Shown: in pieces, positions 40,763 to 48,995 of the stretch
How positions within the stretch are numbered: position 1 is the stretch's first letter
Layout: the number at the start of each line of letters is the position of its first letter
Source: Dietzia natronolimnaea
GTDB lineage: Bacteria > Actinomycetota > Actinomycetes > Mycobacteriales > Mycobacteriaceae
Direction: 5' to 3' (one strand)
Length of the DNA: 64,000 nt
Assembly: GCF_039525805.1 (NCBI RefSeq)
Contig: NZ_BAAAHZ010000012.1
Translations under genes and position numbers: made by a program
The notes under the pieces: model-generated
Databases searched by the model: none
Seen by the model: the letters and a program-made list of their open reading frames with translations, nothing else
Told to the model about the DNA's origin: nothing

Positions 40763-41890
40763 ATGTTTCTCGCCCTACGCGAACTGACCTTCGCGCGATC
40801 CCGATTCACCCTGATGGGCTCCGTCGTGGCCCTGATCAGCGTCCTCATGGTTCTCCTCGCCGGGCTGTCCTCGGGACTGGTCAACGACGGCGTCTCCGGC
40901 CTGCAGCGCATGCCCGTCCAGGCCGTCGCGTTCGCTCCCGAGACCCGCACCGACTCGGCGTTCACCCGATCCGTGGTCGGGCCCGACCAGGTCGAGGCCT
41001 GGGCCGCACGACCCGACGTGTCGGTGGCCACACCGATGGGTCTGTCGATCATCAACGCCAGGACCTCCTCCGGGACCCCGGTGGACCTCACCCTCATCGG
41101 CGCGGACCCCGAGGGCCCGCTCGTTCCCGAGGTGGCCGAGGGCCGGGCGCCCGCGTCCGACGGGGAGATCCTCATCAGCGCCACCGCCGCCGATTCCGTC
41201 GGCCCGGGCGACACGGTGACGGTCGACCGACTGGGGATCCCCCTCGAGGTCGTCGGCATCGCGGCCGCCCAGCACACCTTCGGCCACGTCGACATGGCCT
41301 TCACCACCCTGGCCACGTGGCAGGACGTGCACGCCGGCACCCGCTTCGGCGAGGAGTCGCGCGCCGGCGCCCGTGAGGAGTACAGCGTCGTGGCCCTCGC
41401 CGGGGTCGACGGCGAGTTGCCCGACCTGGCCACCGGCGATGCCGCGGCCGACACCTCGTCGCGCACCCTGGAGGAGTCGTTCGACTCCTCGCCCGGATAC
41501 CAGGCCGAGATGATGACGATGTCGATGATCACCTGGTTCCTGTACGCCATCTCAGCGCTGGTCGTCGGTGCGTTCTTCGCCATCCTCACCGTCCAGCGAT
41601 CCCGCGAGATCGCTGTCCTGCGCGCCATGGGCGCCTCGACCGTGCGACTCCTGGGCGACGCGATCGGGCAGGCCTTCATCCTGCTGACGGGGTCCATCGC
41701 GGTCGGTGTGGCCATCGGCGTGGGAGTGGGGTCGTTCCTGGTGGGCACCGGCATGCCGTTCGCCCTCGAGACCGGACCCATCGCACTCGGAGCCGTCCTC
41801 CTCCTGACTCTGGGACTGGTCGGCGCCACCCTCGCCACCATCCGCATCACCGCCGTCGACCCGCACAGCGCACTGGGAGAGAACCGATGA
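40763..41890 (+). CDS. FtsX-like ABC transporter permease
   Basis: A 375-residue permease with one N-terminal helix (LMGSVVALISVLMVLLAGLSSGL), a long extracellular domain, and three C-terminal helices around LTVQRSREIAVLRAMGASTVRLLGDAIGQA. Its start MFLALRELTFARSRFTL parallels MFFALRDLRTARGRFAL of the permease at 28266-29324, so the two exporters are paralogues. The stop overlaps the ATPase ATG by 4 bp. The TetR gene downstream presumably controls both. Confidence 0.9.
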   Translation: MFLALRELTFARSRFTLMGSVVALISVLMVLLAGLSSGLVNDGVSGLQRMPVQAVAFAPETRTDSAFTRSVVGPDQVEAWAARPDVSVATPMGLSIINARTSSGTPVDLTLIGADPEGPLVPEVAEGRAPASDGEILISATAADSVGPGDTVTVDRLGIPLEVVGIAAAQHTFGHVDMAFTTLATWQDVHAGTRFGEESRAGAREEYSVVALAGVDGELPDLATGDAAADTSSRTLEESFDSSPGYQAEMMTMSMITWFLYAISALVVGAFFAILTVQRSREIAVLRAMGASTVRLLGDAIGQAFILLTGSIAVGVAIGVGVGSFLVGTGMPFALETGPIALGAVLLLTLGLVGATLATIRITAVDPHSALGENR

Positions 41891-42591
41891 CCATCACCAC
41901 ACACACCGGCGACGCCTCCACCCCGGGCCTTCGCCTGAGCGGTGTCGAGTTGACCTTCCGGGACGGCGACCAGACCGTCTACGCGCTGGCCGGTATCGAC
42001 GTCGAGGTGGCCCGTGGCGAGGTCCTGGCCGTGGTCGGCCCCTCCGGAGCGGGCAAGTCGAGCCTCCTGGCCGTGGCCGGCGGACTGCTGTCCCCGACCT
42101 CAGGCACCGTCGAGGTGGGCGGCCGCGACATCACCGGTCTCGGTCGCCGGGACCTCACCCGGTTCCGGCGCGACCACGTCGGGTTCGTGTTCCAGTCCGG
42201 CAACCTTGTGCCCGCTCTCACCGCGCGCGACCAACTCCGGCTCGTGGGAACACTCGGCGGAGACCGGTCCCGACGTCGCGATCCCGACCACCTGCTCGAG
42301 GCCGTCGGTCTGACCCACCGCGCGCGCCGCCGCCCGGCCACCATGTCCGGCGGCGAGCGTCAGCGGGTGGGCATCGCCCGCGCCCTGATGTCCTCGCCGG
42401 ATCTGCTGCTGGTGGACGAACCCACCGCCGCGCTGGATCGCAGGACCAGCCACGACGTGGTGCGCCTGCTCGCGGAGGAGACCCATCAGAACGGCGTCGC
42501 GACGGTTCTGGTCACGCACGACCACGAGATCCTCGAACACTGCGACCGGGTCCTGGAGATGGTCGACGGGCGGCTGCACGCGCACGTGTGA
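41887..42591 (+). CDS. ABC transporter ATP-binding protein (MacB/LolD-like)
   Basis: A 234-residue ATPase with Walker A GPSGAGKSS, Q-loop FVFQSGNLVPALT, signature TMSGGERQRVGIARAL, Walker B LLLVDEPTAALD and H-loop VTHDHE. It energises the FtsX-like permease encoded by the overlapping upstream gene. In the other exporter pair the order is the same (permease, then ATPase), supporting duplication of a two-gene unit. Confidence 0.93.
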   Translation: MTITTHTGDASTPGLRLSGVELTFRDGDQTVYALAGIDVEVARGEVLAVVGPSGAGKSSLLAVAGGLLSPTSGTVEVGGRDITGLGRRDLTRFRRDHVGFVFQSGNLVPALTARDQLRLVGTLGGDRSRRRDPDHLLEAVGLTHRARRRPATMSGGERQRVGIARALMSSPDLLLVDEPTAALDRRTSHDVVRLLAEETHQNGVATVLVTHDHEILEHCDRVLEMVDGRLHAHV

Positions 42592-42644
42592 CCTGATGGA
42601 CACGTATGATCGGGCCTCCGCCGAGAAGGTGACGGGAGACCGAC

Positions 42645-43214
42645 ATTCCACGTATCGACGCCCCCACCGTGGGCGAACACCGGGACGCCAAGCGTCGGGC
42701 CCTGCTCGACGCGGCCCGGTCGATGCTCTCCGAGGCCCCCGGTACCCCTCCCGACATCAACGAGCTGACCGCCCGGGCGGGCATGACACGGTCGAACTTC
42801 TACACCTACTTCTCCTCGCGCGCGGAGTTGGTCGTCGCCGTGGCGGAGGACCTCATGCCACGGTGGATCGACACCGTCACGGGAGCAGTGCGTGACGCAG
42901 GCGGCGGTCGCCGGGGGGTCGTGGCCTACGTGCACACCACCCTGGATCTGGTCGCCGCCGGTGACCACGCGATCCTCACCGCGCTGGCCGCGCAGCTCCC
43001 CGACGGCCCGGCGCGCGAGCGGCTGACCCGGATGCACACCGAGATGACCACCCCACTGCGCGAATCGCTCGCCGAGTCCTCCCGCTCCGATCCACAGTTG
43101 ACCACCGAGCTGGTCATGGCCGTGACGTTCAAGGCCTCCGAACTCATCGAGGGCGGGCGGCCACTGGACGAGGTACTCACCGCGGTGGACGCCCTGATCG
43201 ATCCGCCCGGGTGA
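42645..43214 (+). CDS. TetR family transcriptional regulator (probable ATT start)
   Basis: A one-component repressor of about 189 residues. The HTH is GTPPDINELTARAGMTRSNFYTYFSSRAELVVAV. The usual N-terminus of this TetR group is PRIxAPTVxEHR, and here the bases before the GTG at 42669 encode IPRIDAPTV in frame. An ATT at 42645 is spaced 7 bp from GGGAG, so ATT is the likely initiator; a GTG start at 42669 (181 residues) would lose the conserved start and has no ribosome site. The gene follows the FtsX/ABC exporter and probably represses it through the site at 40695-40726. Confidence 0.82.
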   Translation: MPRIDAPTVGEHRDAKRRALLDAARSMLSEAPGTPPDINELTARAGMTRSNFYTYFSSRAELVVAVAEDLMPRWIDTVTGAVRDAGGGRRGVVAYVHTTLDLVAAGDHAILTALAAQLPDGPARERLTRMHTEMTTPLRESLAESSRSDPQLTTELVMAVTFKASELIEGGRPLDEVLTAVDALIDPPG

Positions 43215-43259
43215 CCGGTGAGGTGGCACGGCGACGGGGTCGTGTCCCACGGTCGTGCG

Positions 43260-44507
43260 TCACCCCGGCCCGATCGCCCACCCCGTCGTCATCTGCCCGG
43301 CGAACACCGGCAGCCGCGCGAGGATCCGGTTCTGCTCGGCCCGCGGCCGGAAGCCCACGTCCAGGTAGCCCGGTGCCTCCGCCGGCCGGTCGCGCACGAG
43401 CGACCGGAACGCCGGCACGAGATCCTGCTCGATGTACTCCCAGCGCGGTTCCCTGTCGGCCCAGTTGAACGCGGGCAGCGGGGTGTGCAGCACCGTCGGC
43501 CGGCCGTTGACGTCCGCGCGCACCGACAGCGGGCGGAACCCACCCAGGGTGGAGGCCCCGGGGATATCGGGGGAGCCGCCCACCGTGGTGATGTAGGTGA
43601 GCACCCGACCGACGTCCCCTCGGCCGGCCGCCGTCGTGTCCCACTGGTCGGCGATGATCTGGTTCTGCTCCCGCGACGCCATCCGCAGCAGCGCCTCCGA
43701 CCTGCCGTCCGGTGAGCCCTCGTCGAGCCTCCGCCAGGCCTCAAGCGCGTACTCGTCATACGCCCCGCCCGCCGCGAGTTCCCTGACCGCCGGCAACCCC
43801 CCTGCCAGGTAGGCCTCGTGCATCGGGACCATGTCCATGAAGATGTTGCGCTGCATGATCAGCAGCCGGTGCAGGTACCAGTCCACGTCCGGTCGCGTGA
43901 GCGTCGGACCCGCGGTGGCCAATAATCTCACGTCGCGCGGCATCCCGGCCGCCAGCTCCCACGGCACTCCACCGAGGGCGTCACCGACCCCGGTCCCCAC
44001 CTCGTGCACCCCGGGCACGCTGAGCACGCCCCCCACCTCGTCGAGGTCCCAGAACCCGGCGGCGAACGACATCCCGGCCAGCCCGGCCATCCCGGTCCAC
44101 CAGAACCCGTCGTGGGAGTTGTACAGCCGCAGGTAGTTCACGTACACCTTGTCGACCGTCTCCAGGTTCGCCTCCAGCCCCCGGGCCGGCTCCCACTCGT
44201 CGAGGTCGATCCCCGCGTTCTGGGCACCGACGACCAGCCAGTACTGACGGGCCAGGGTCCCGTATCGCTCCGGCGCCACGCCCGCGGCCCGCACCACGTC
44301 CAGCACCGCCCCCAACTCGTCGCGATCGGTGGTCATGGAGGTGGAGAAGCCTCCCGCCGACTCACCGTGCGGGTTGTCGGCCGCGACGTCCAGGTAGACG
44401 GCATAGGGTTGCGCGCTGACCTGGGCCGGCAGGTGGACGAACGCCAGGACGGCCACGAGGAATGCGGCGATGACCTCGCCGAAGACGCGTTGGGATCGAG
44501 TCGTCAC
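43260..44507 (-). CDS. secreted protein of unknown function
   Basis: A 415-residue protein with a signal peptide (VIAAFLVAVLAFVHLPAQVSA, then QPYAVYLD). The body is rich in Trp, Tyr, Asp and Arg. Notable segments are YNSHDGFWWTGMAGLAGMSFAAGF, WYLHRLLIMQRNIFMDMVPMHEAYL and REQNQIIADQWD, which look alpha-helical. No membrane helix or catalytic motif beyond conserved-looking His and Asp residues is seen, and I do not recognise the family. It stands alone, convergent with the TetR gene and divergent from bioY. Confidence 0.75.
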   Translation of the reverse strand: MTTRSQRVFGEVIAAFLVAVLAFVHLPAQVSAQPYAVYLDVAADNPHGESAGGFSTSMTTDRDELGAVLDVVRAAGVAPERYGTLARQYWLVVGAQNAGIDLDEWEPARGLEANLETVDKVYVNYLRLYNSHDGFWWTGMAGLAGMSFAAGFWDLDEVGGVLSVPGVHEVGTGVGDALGGVPWELAAGMPRDVRLLATAGPTLTRPDVDWYLHRLLIMQRNIFMDMVPMHEAYLAGGLPAVRELAAGGAYDEYALEAWRRLDEGSPDGRSEALLRMASREQNQIIADQWDTTAAGRGDVGRVLTYITTVGGSPDIPGASTLGGFRPLSVRADVNGRPTVLHTPLPAFNWADREPRWEYIEQDLVPAFRSLVRDRPAEAPGYLDVGFRPRAEQNRILARLPVFAGQMTTGWAIGPG

Positions 44508-44675
44508 TGGTCCCCCGAACCGCTGGATGTGATTCAGGTCACTCTAAGCCAGTCCGGCCGGGCCCGCGACCGGACACGCGGAGCCGCCCACCCCGATGAG
44601 GCGGTTCGGGGTGACAGGGGCAACAATGAACCCCGTCCATCGTCGATCAGCTTTCCAGGTGACAAGGAAGTCCAC

Positions 44676-45278
44676 GTGAGCACCTCCATCGATCAGGCCC
44701 CGGCCCGGAGCGCAACCCGAGATCTCGCCCAGATCGCGGTGTTCGCCGCCCTCATCGTCGTCCTCGGTCTCCCCGGTCAGATCAGCATCGGCTCCGCCGG
44801 GGTGCCGATCACGCTGCAGACGCTCGGCGTCATGCTCGCCGGCGCCCTTCTGGGCTGGCGCAAGGGACTGCTGTCGGTCCTCGCGGTGATCGTGATCGGT
44901 CTCGCGCTGCCCGTCCTCGCCGGCGGTCGCACCACCCTCACCGCGCTGGCCAGTCCCACCGCGGGTTTCCTCATCGGCTGGCTCCCGGCTGTCGTCGTGA
45001 TCGGCCTGCTCACCGCGATGCTGATGCCGCGGTACCGGCTGATCCCCGGGCTGCTCATCAACATCCTCGGCGGCATCGTGGTCATCTACGCCTTCGGCGT
45101 GGTGGGCATGCTGATCCGCACCGAGCTGACGTTGACGGCCGCGATCGCGGCGAACGGCGTCTTCCTCCCCGGCGACCTCGTCAAGGCGGTCATCACGGCG
45201 GTCGTCGCCGTGCAGGTCCACAAGTCGCGGCCCGGTCTGATCGCCCCGCTGCGTGGGCGTCGTCCGACCCCCGCGTGA
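44676..45278 (+). CDS. bioY: biotin ECF transporter S-component BioY
   Basis: A 200-residue membrane protein with six hydrophobic segments and the BioY motifs ALIVVLGLPGQISIGSAGVPITLQTLGVMLAGALLGWRKG and LLSVLAVIVIGLALPVLAGG. It binds biotin with high affinity in the membrane. The GTG start follows AAGGAAG. It overlaps the ATPase gene by 4 bp, giving a bioY-bioM-bioN operon. I see no clear BioQ or BirA operator in the 168-bp upstream gap. Confidence 0.93.
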   Translation: MSTSIDQAPARSATRDLAQIAVFAALIVVLGLPGQISIGSAGVPITLQTLGVMLAGALLGWRKGLLSVLAVIVIGLALPVLAGGRTTLTALASPTAGFLIGWLPAVVVIGLLTAMLMPRYRLIPGLLINILGGIVVIYAFGVVGMLIRTELTLTAAIAANGVFLPGDLVKAVITAVVAVQVHKSRPGLIAPLRGRRPTPA

Positions 45279-46045
45279 CCGACCCCCGCGTGGCCGACGA
45301 CGGAGGCACCGAGATCCGCTTCGACGGCGTCAACCACGCCTACGGTGACCGGACCGTCCTCGCCGACATCGATCTCGTGCTGTCCGAGCGGCGAATCGGG
45401 ATCGTCGGCGTCAACGGCGGGGGCAAGTCGACGCTCGCGCGGATGATCAACGGGCTGGTCGTCCCCACCTCGGGCACGGTGACCGTCGACGGCCTCGACA
45501 CGCGCCGCAAGGGCGCGCAGGTGCGCCGCCGGGTCGGCTTCTGCTTCACCGACCCCGACACCCAGATCGTCATGCCCACCGTGGCGGAGGACGTCGAGTT
45601 CTCCCTGCGCCGATCGGGCCTGAACCGCGAGGATCGACGACGACGAGTCGACCAGGTGCTCGCCACCTACAACCTCTCCGATCACGCCGATCACCCCTGC
45701 CACCTCCTGTCCGGCGGGCAGAAGCAACTACTCGCCCTGGCGGCGGTGCTGGTGATCGAGCCCTCGGTGATCGTGGCCGACGAACCCACCACCCTGCTCG
45801 ACCTCCGCAACCGCGCGCTGGTGGCCGAGACTTTCGCCGGACTCCCCCAGCAGCTCGTGGTGGTGACCCACGACCTGGACCTGGTGGCCGACTTCGACCG
45901 CGTGCTGGTGGTGGACGGCGGCCGGGTGGTGATTGACGACACCCCCGCGGCCGCGCTGTCGGGGTACCGCCGGATCGCGCTGCGTCCGGGCTCGGGTACC
46001 GGATCGGGATCGGGATCGGATACCGCTTCGGGGCCGGGGGTCTAG
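45275..46045 (+). CDS. bioM: biotin ECF transporter ATPase BioM
   Basis: A 256-residue ABC ATPase: Walker A GVNGGGKST, Q-loop CFTDPDTQIVMPTVAEDVEF (the energy-coupling-factor-type segment), signature LLSGGQKQLLALAAVL, Walker B VIVADEPTTLLD, H-loop VTHDLD. It powers BioY together with BioN. The last 20 residues are a Gly/Ser repeat (GTGSGSGSDTASGPGV) coded by GGATCG-type hexamer repeats around 46010. Confidence 0.93.
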   Translation: MTDPRVADDGGTEIRFDGVNHAYGDRTVLADIDLVLSERRIGIVGVNGGGKSTLARMINGLVVPTSGTVTVDGLDTRRKGAQVRRRVGFCFTDPDTQIVMPTVAEDVEFSLRRSGLNREDRRRRVDQVLATYNLSDHADHPCHLLSGGQKQLLALAAVLVIEPSVIVADEPTTLLDLRNRALVAETFAGLPQQLVVVTHDLDLVADFDRVLVVDGGRVVIDDTPAAALSGYRRIALRPGSGTGSGSGSDTASGPGV

Positions 46046-46645
46046 GTGTTCGCCACCTACCAACCCGGGCACTCGCTGCTCCACCGCCTGCCGGCGGGCC
46101 TGAAGATCCTCCTGGTCTGCGCGCTGATCCTCGCGGTGTCGCTGTCGGTGCGGGACGCCTGGCACGTGCTGCCCGCGCTGGGGTTCGCCGCGGCGCTCTA
46201 TGCGATCGGGCGCATCCGGCCGCGCGCCGCCTGGGACCAGGTGCGTCCGGTGCTGCCGATGTTGCTCGCGATCCTGGTGTTGCAGTGGATCGTCGCCGAC
46301 CTCGACACCGCTCTGCGCGTGAGCGGTGCGCTTCTGGTGGCGGTGGCGGTGGCGGGCCTCGTCGCGCTGACCACCAGGGTCTCGGACATGCTCGACGCGG
46401 TCACCCGGGCCGCCCAGCCACTGCGCCGCGTCGGGGTCTCGCCGGATCGGGTGGCGCTCGTACTGGTCCTGACCATCCGGGCGATCCCCCTGCTCGCCCG
46501 GCAGCTCCGGCAGGTGACCGAGGCCCGCAAGGCGCGCGGTCTGGGCATGTCGATCAGGGCGCTGGTCGTACCCACCGTCCTCGGGGCGCTCACCACGGCC
46601 GACCAGCTCGGCGACGCGTTGGCGGCCCGCGGCGTCGACGACTGA
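46046..46645 (+). CDS. bioN: energy-coupling factor transmembrane protein BioN
   Basis: A 199-residue EcfT-type coupling protein with four to five membrane helices and the coupling motif EARKARGLG (A-R-G type). It transmits ATPase movement to BioY. It starts with a GTG directly after the bioM stop. It ends 16 bp before the 97-bp repeat that precedes the Wadjet genes. Confidence 0.92.
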   Translation: MFATYQPGHSLLHRLPAGLKILLVCALILAVSLSVRDAWHVLPALGFAAALYAIGRIRPRAAWDQVRPVLPMLLAILVLQWIVADLDTALRVSGALLVAVAVAGLVALTTRVSDMLDAVTRAAQPLRRVGVSPDRVALVLVLTIRAIPLLARQLRQVTEARKARGLGMSIRALVVPTVLGALTTADQLGDALAARGVDD

Positions 46646-46661
46646 GCGCCCCGGCGGGGCG

Positions 46662-46758
46662 AACTCCGGGGCCGAGCCCACCCTCCTCGGCGAGTGGTCG
46701 CAAATACGCCGAGCGGGAGAATTCGCCCTGGGCAAACGCGATCGAAATCGACCACTCG
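46662..46758. repeat. 97-bp direct repeat, copy A, containing a 68-bp element with 10-bp terminal inverted repeats
   Basis: This stretch recurs in the same orientation at 53674-53770 with six mismatches and no gap. The last 68 bp (46691-46758) begin with CGAGTGGTCG and end with CGACCACTCG, perfect 10-bp inverted repeats, as in a miniature transposable element. Copy A starts 16 bp after the bioN stop and ends 30 bp before jetA, so the jet promoter may lie in or overlap it. No transposase gene is nearby. Confidence 0.85.
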
Positions 46759-46788
46759 CTGCCGCTGGCGTCGTACCCACATGCCACC

Positions 46789-48285
46789 ATGAACGCCATG
46801 TCCGCGCTGGCCCGCTTCTTTGCCCTCACCCGGCTGAACGCGGAGTCTCCGACCCTCGCGCTGCTGCGCAGCCCGCTTTGGCCGCTGATTGTGGCGGTTC
46901 TGAGGGAGATGTTCGAGGGCTCCTCCCGCCGGGTACCGTCAGCGGAGCTCTACGAGTTCCTCGACAGGACGTTGCTGGCGGTGCGCGACTCCGGTGCGGA
47001 TCTTCCCGGGACCGCACAGTCCTACGTGCGGGCGTGGGTGGACGCCGGCTGGATGCTCAGGCGTCCAGGAACCGCCGCGACCGGCGAGACGGTAGAGCCC
47101 ACACAGTCAGCCCTGGTGGCCGTGGACTTCCTCGACGGTCTGCAGACCCCGCGTCGCGGACTCACCGTGTCACGGGTCGAGACTCTGACCCGCCAGCTCG
47201 AGGACCTCGCCCGGGACACCGATCCATCGATCCAGGGCCGACTCGCGTCCCTCACCCGGGAGCGGGAGCGGATCGATGCCGCGATCGCACGCGTCGAGGC
47301 GGGCGAGGTCGAACTCGCGGATCCCGAGCAGGTCCGGGAGAAGGTGGCCGAGATCCTGCACGGCGCGGACGACATCCCCGCCGACTTCGCACGGGTCCGC
47401 GCTGAGTTCGACTCCCTCAACCAGGATCTTCGTCGTCGTCTCCTGGACCAGGACGGTGCCCGCGGCGACGTGCTCGACGCGGTCTTCGGGGGTGTCGATC
47501 TCATCGGTGACTCGGAGGCGGGTCGGAGTTTCTCGTCGTTCTACTCGGTCCTCCTCGACCCCGAGCGCTCCGCTTCGGTCGACGCGTGGATCAACGACAT
47601 CCTGAGCCGACCGCAGGTGGCGGACCTCCCGCCGGCCGCGCGCCGCGAACTGCGCTCGCTGTTCGAGGAGATGGAATTGGCGGGCGCCGAGGTCAACGGT
47701 GTCCTCACGTCCCTGTCGCGGAACCTTCGGCACTTCGTCGCGACCGATGCCTACGTCGAACACCGTCAGATGATCGCCCTGATCCGGTCAGCCCGGTCCG
47801 CCGCGGCCGAAGCCAGCAGGACGAATGCTGCCCGACCGACCACGTCGATGTCCGTCCCGCTCCGCCGGATCGGCATGTCCGTCCGATCGGTGAGCGCCCT
47901 GCGCCTGAGGAACCCCGGGGAGGAACGCGTGGCGGCGGAGGTCTCCCACCACGACACGGGCATGGCCGACCTCTCCGCACTCACCGCGCTCGTGCGCGCC
48001 TCGGAGATCGACGAGGTCGAACTCCGCGCCCATGTCGACGACGTGGTGAGCCGACTCGGACCGTCGTCCATCGGCACCGTCCTGCGCGAACACCCCGCCA
48101 CCCAGGGCGTGGCCAGTGTGGTGGGCCTGCTCAACCTGGCCATCAGGGGCCACGTGCAGGCCCCACCGGACGCCCCGGACGCGACGGAGACCATCACGTG
48201 GACAGGCGCGGCCGGTTCCGAGCACACCGCCCGGATCCCTACGCTGGTGTTCACCGCCGACCGATCGAACGAGGAGAACACGTGA
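46789..48285 (+). CDS. jetA: Wadjet anti-plasmid system protein JetA (MksF-like kleisin, DUF3375)
   Basis: A protein of about 498 residues. The beginning ALARFFALTRLNAESPTLALLRSPLWPLIVAVLREMF is typical of DUF3375/JetA. A winged-helix-like N-terminal region is followed by long helices (SRVETLTRQLEDLARDTDPSIQGRLASLTRERERIDAAIARVEAGE) and a C-terminal winged helix. JetA is the kleisin that closes the JetC ring and joins JetB. The start is ATG 46789 or 46798; neither has a ribosome site, so leaderless initiation is likely. The stop overlaps the jetB GTG by 4 bp. Confidence 0.9.
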   Translation: MNAMSALARFFALTRLNAESPTLALLRSPLWPLIVAVLREMFEGSSRRVPSAELYEFLDRTLLAVRDSGADLPGTAQSYVRAWVDAGWMLRRPGTAATGETVEPTQSALVAVDFLDGLQTPRRGLTVSRVETLTRQLEDLARDTDPSIQGRLASLTRERERIDAAIARVEAGEVELADPEQVREKVAEILHGADDIPADFARVRAEFDSLNQDLRRRLLDQDGARGDVLDAVFGGVDLIGDSEAGRSFSSFYSVLLDPERSASVDAWINDILSRPQVADLPPAARRELRSLFEEMELAGAEVNGVLTSLSRNLRHFVATDAYVEHRQMIALIRSARSAAAEASRTNAARPTTSMSVPLRRIGMSVRSVSALRLRNPGEERVAAEVSHHDTGMADLSALTALVRASEIDEVELRAHVDDVVSRLGPSSIGTVLREHPATQGVASVVGLLNLAIRGHVQAPPDAPDATETITWTGAAGSEHTARIPTLVFTADRSNEENT

Positions 48286-48995
48286 CGGCTCCCCCGGGAG
48301 ACGGTGCCCCGCCCACCGCCGCGTCGACCGACGCCCCGGCCGACGACCGCGAGGCGTTGTGGCCCGGAGACACCGGGACGCTGTCCTTCGCGTCCCGACG
48401 CGCGCTCGCCCGCCTGCTCACGGGTCCACTGGTGCAGGCGCATCGCCAGCCGGAGATCTGGGCAGCGGTCGTGTCCGACGAGCCCGCGCTCCGCTCAAGG
48501 CTCGCGGACGTGTTCCTCGACCTTGTCCTGGACCACGACGCCGGGATCGCGTTCACCCGTCAGGTCGACACCTCCGTCCACGTCGAGGTCCCCGCTGTAC
48601 TCCGAACCGAGACCCTCTCCCATATGGACACCGTCCTACTCCTGCACCTGCGGTCGGAGTTGTCAGTGGCCCAGCCCGGCGAACGGGTGATCGTCGACCG
48701 CACCGACGTCGCCGAACAGATCGACGTCTATCGCCAGGTGATCGACTCCGACCGGGCCCGCTACACCCGAAAGTTCGACGCCTCGTGGAACCGGCTCAAG
48801 ACGTACTCGCTGCTCACCGAGACCGAGACCGAGGGACGTGCCGAGGTGTCTCCGGTCCTCCGGCACCTCTTCGATGCCGACGTGGTGGCGGGTATCCGCG
48901 ACGAGTACCGGGGGTTGATCGCCGCGCACGGCGATGCCTCCGACGAGGGCGCCTCCCTGTTCGACGACGACGAGGCGGACGACGATGCCGGATGA
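48282..48995 (+). CDS. jetB: Wadjet system protein JetB (MksE-like, DUF4194)
   Basis: A 237-residue protein of the KITE (tandem winged-helix) type. The DUF4194 features are LARLLTGPLVQAHRQPEIW, VFLDLVLDHDAGIAFTRQ, TLSHMDTVLLLHLRSEL, FDASWNRLKTYSLLTE and a C-terminal acidic tail (SLFDDDEADDDAG). JetB binds the JetA kleisin and regulates DNA passage. The GTG has GAGGAG before it and overlaps jetA; the end overlaps jetC by 11 bp. Confidence 0.88.
   Translation: MTAPPGDGAPPTAASTDAPADDREALWPGDTGTLSFASRRALARLLTGPLVQAHRQPEIWAAVVSDEPALRSRLADVFLDLVLDHDAGIAFTRQVDTSVHVEVPAVLRTETLSHMDTVLLLHLRSELSVAQPGERVIVDRTDVAEQIDVYRQVIDSDRARYTRKFDASWNRLKTYSLLTETETEGRAEVSPVLRHLFDADVVAGIRDEYRGLIAAHGDASDEGASLFDDDEADDDAG

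Noticed and set aside
44508..44675. BioQ or BirA operator before bioY
   Set aside because: No palindrome of the expected form was found; only weak partial matches such as TGAACC are visible.
46285..46788. An upstream extension of jetA through bioN to a start at 46285
   Set aside because: The extension runs through bioN in another frame and across the repeat; the conserved JetA sequence starts at about 46789-46798.
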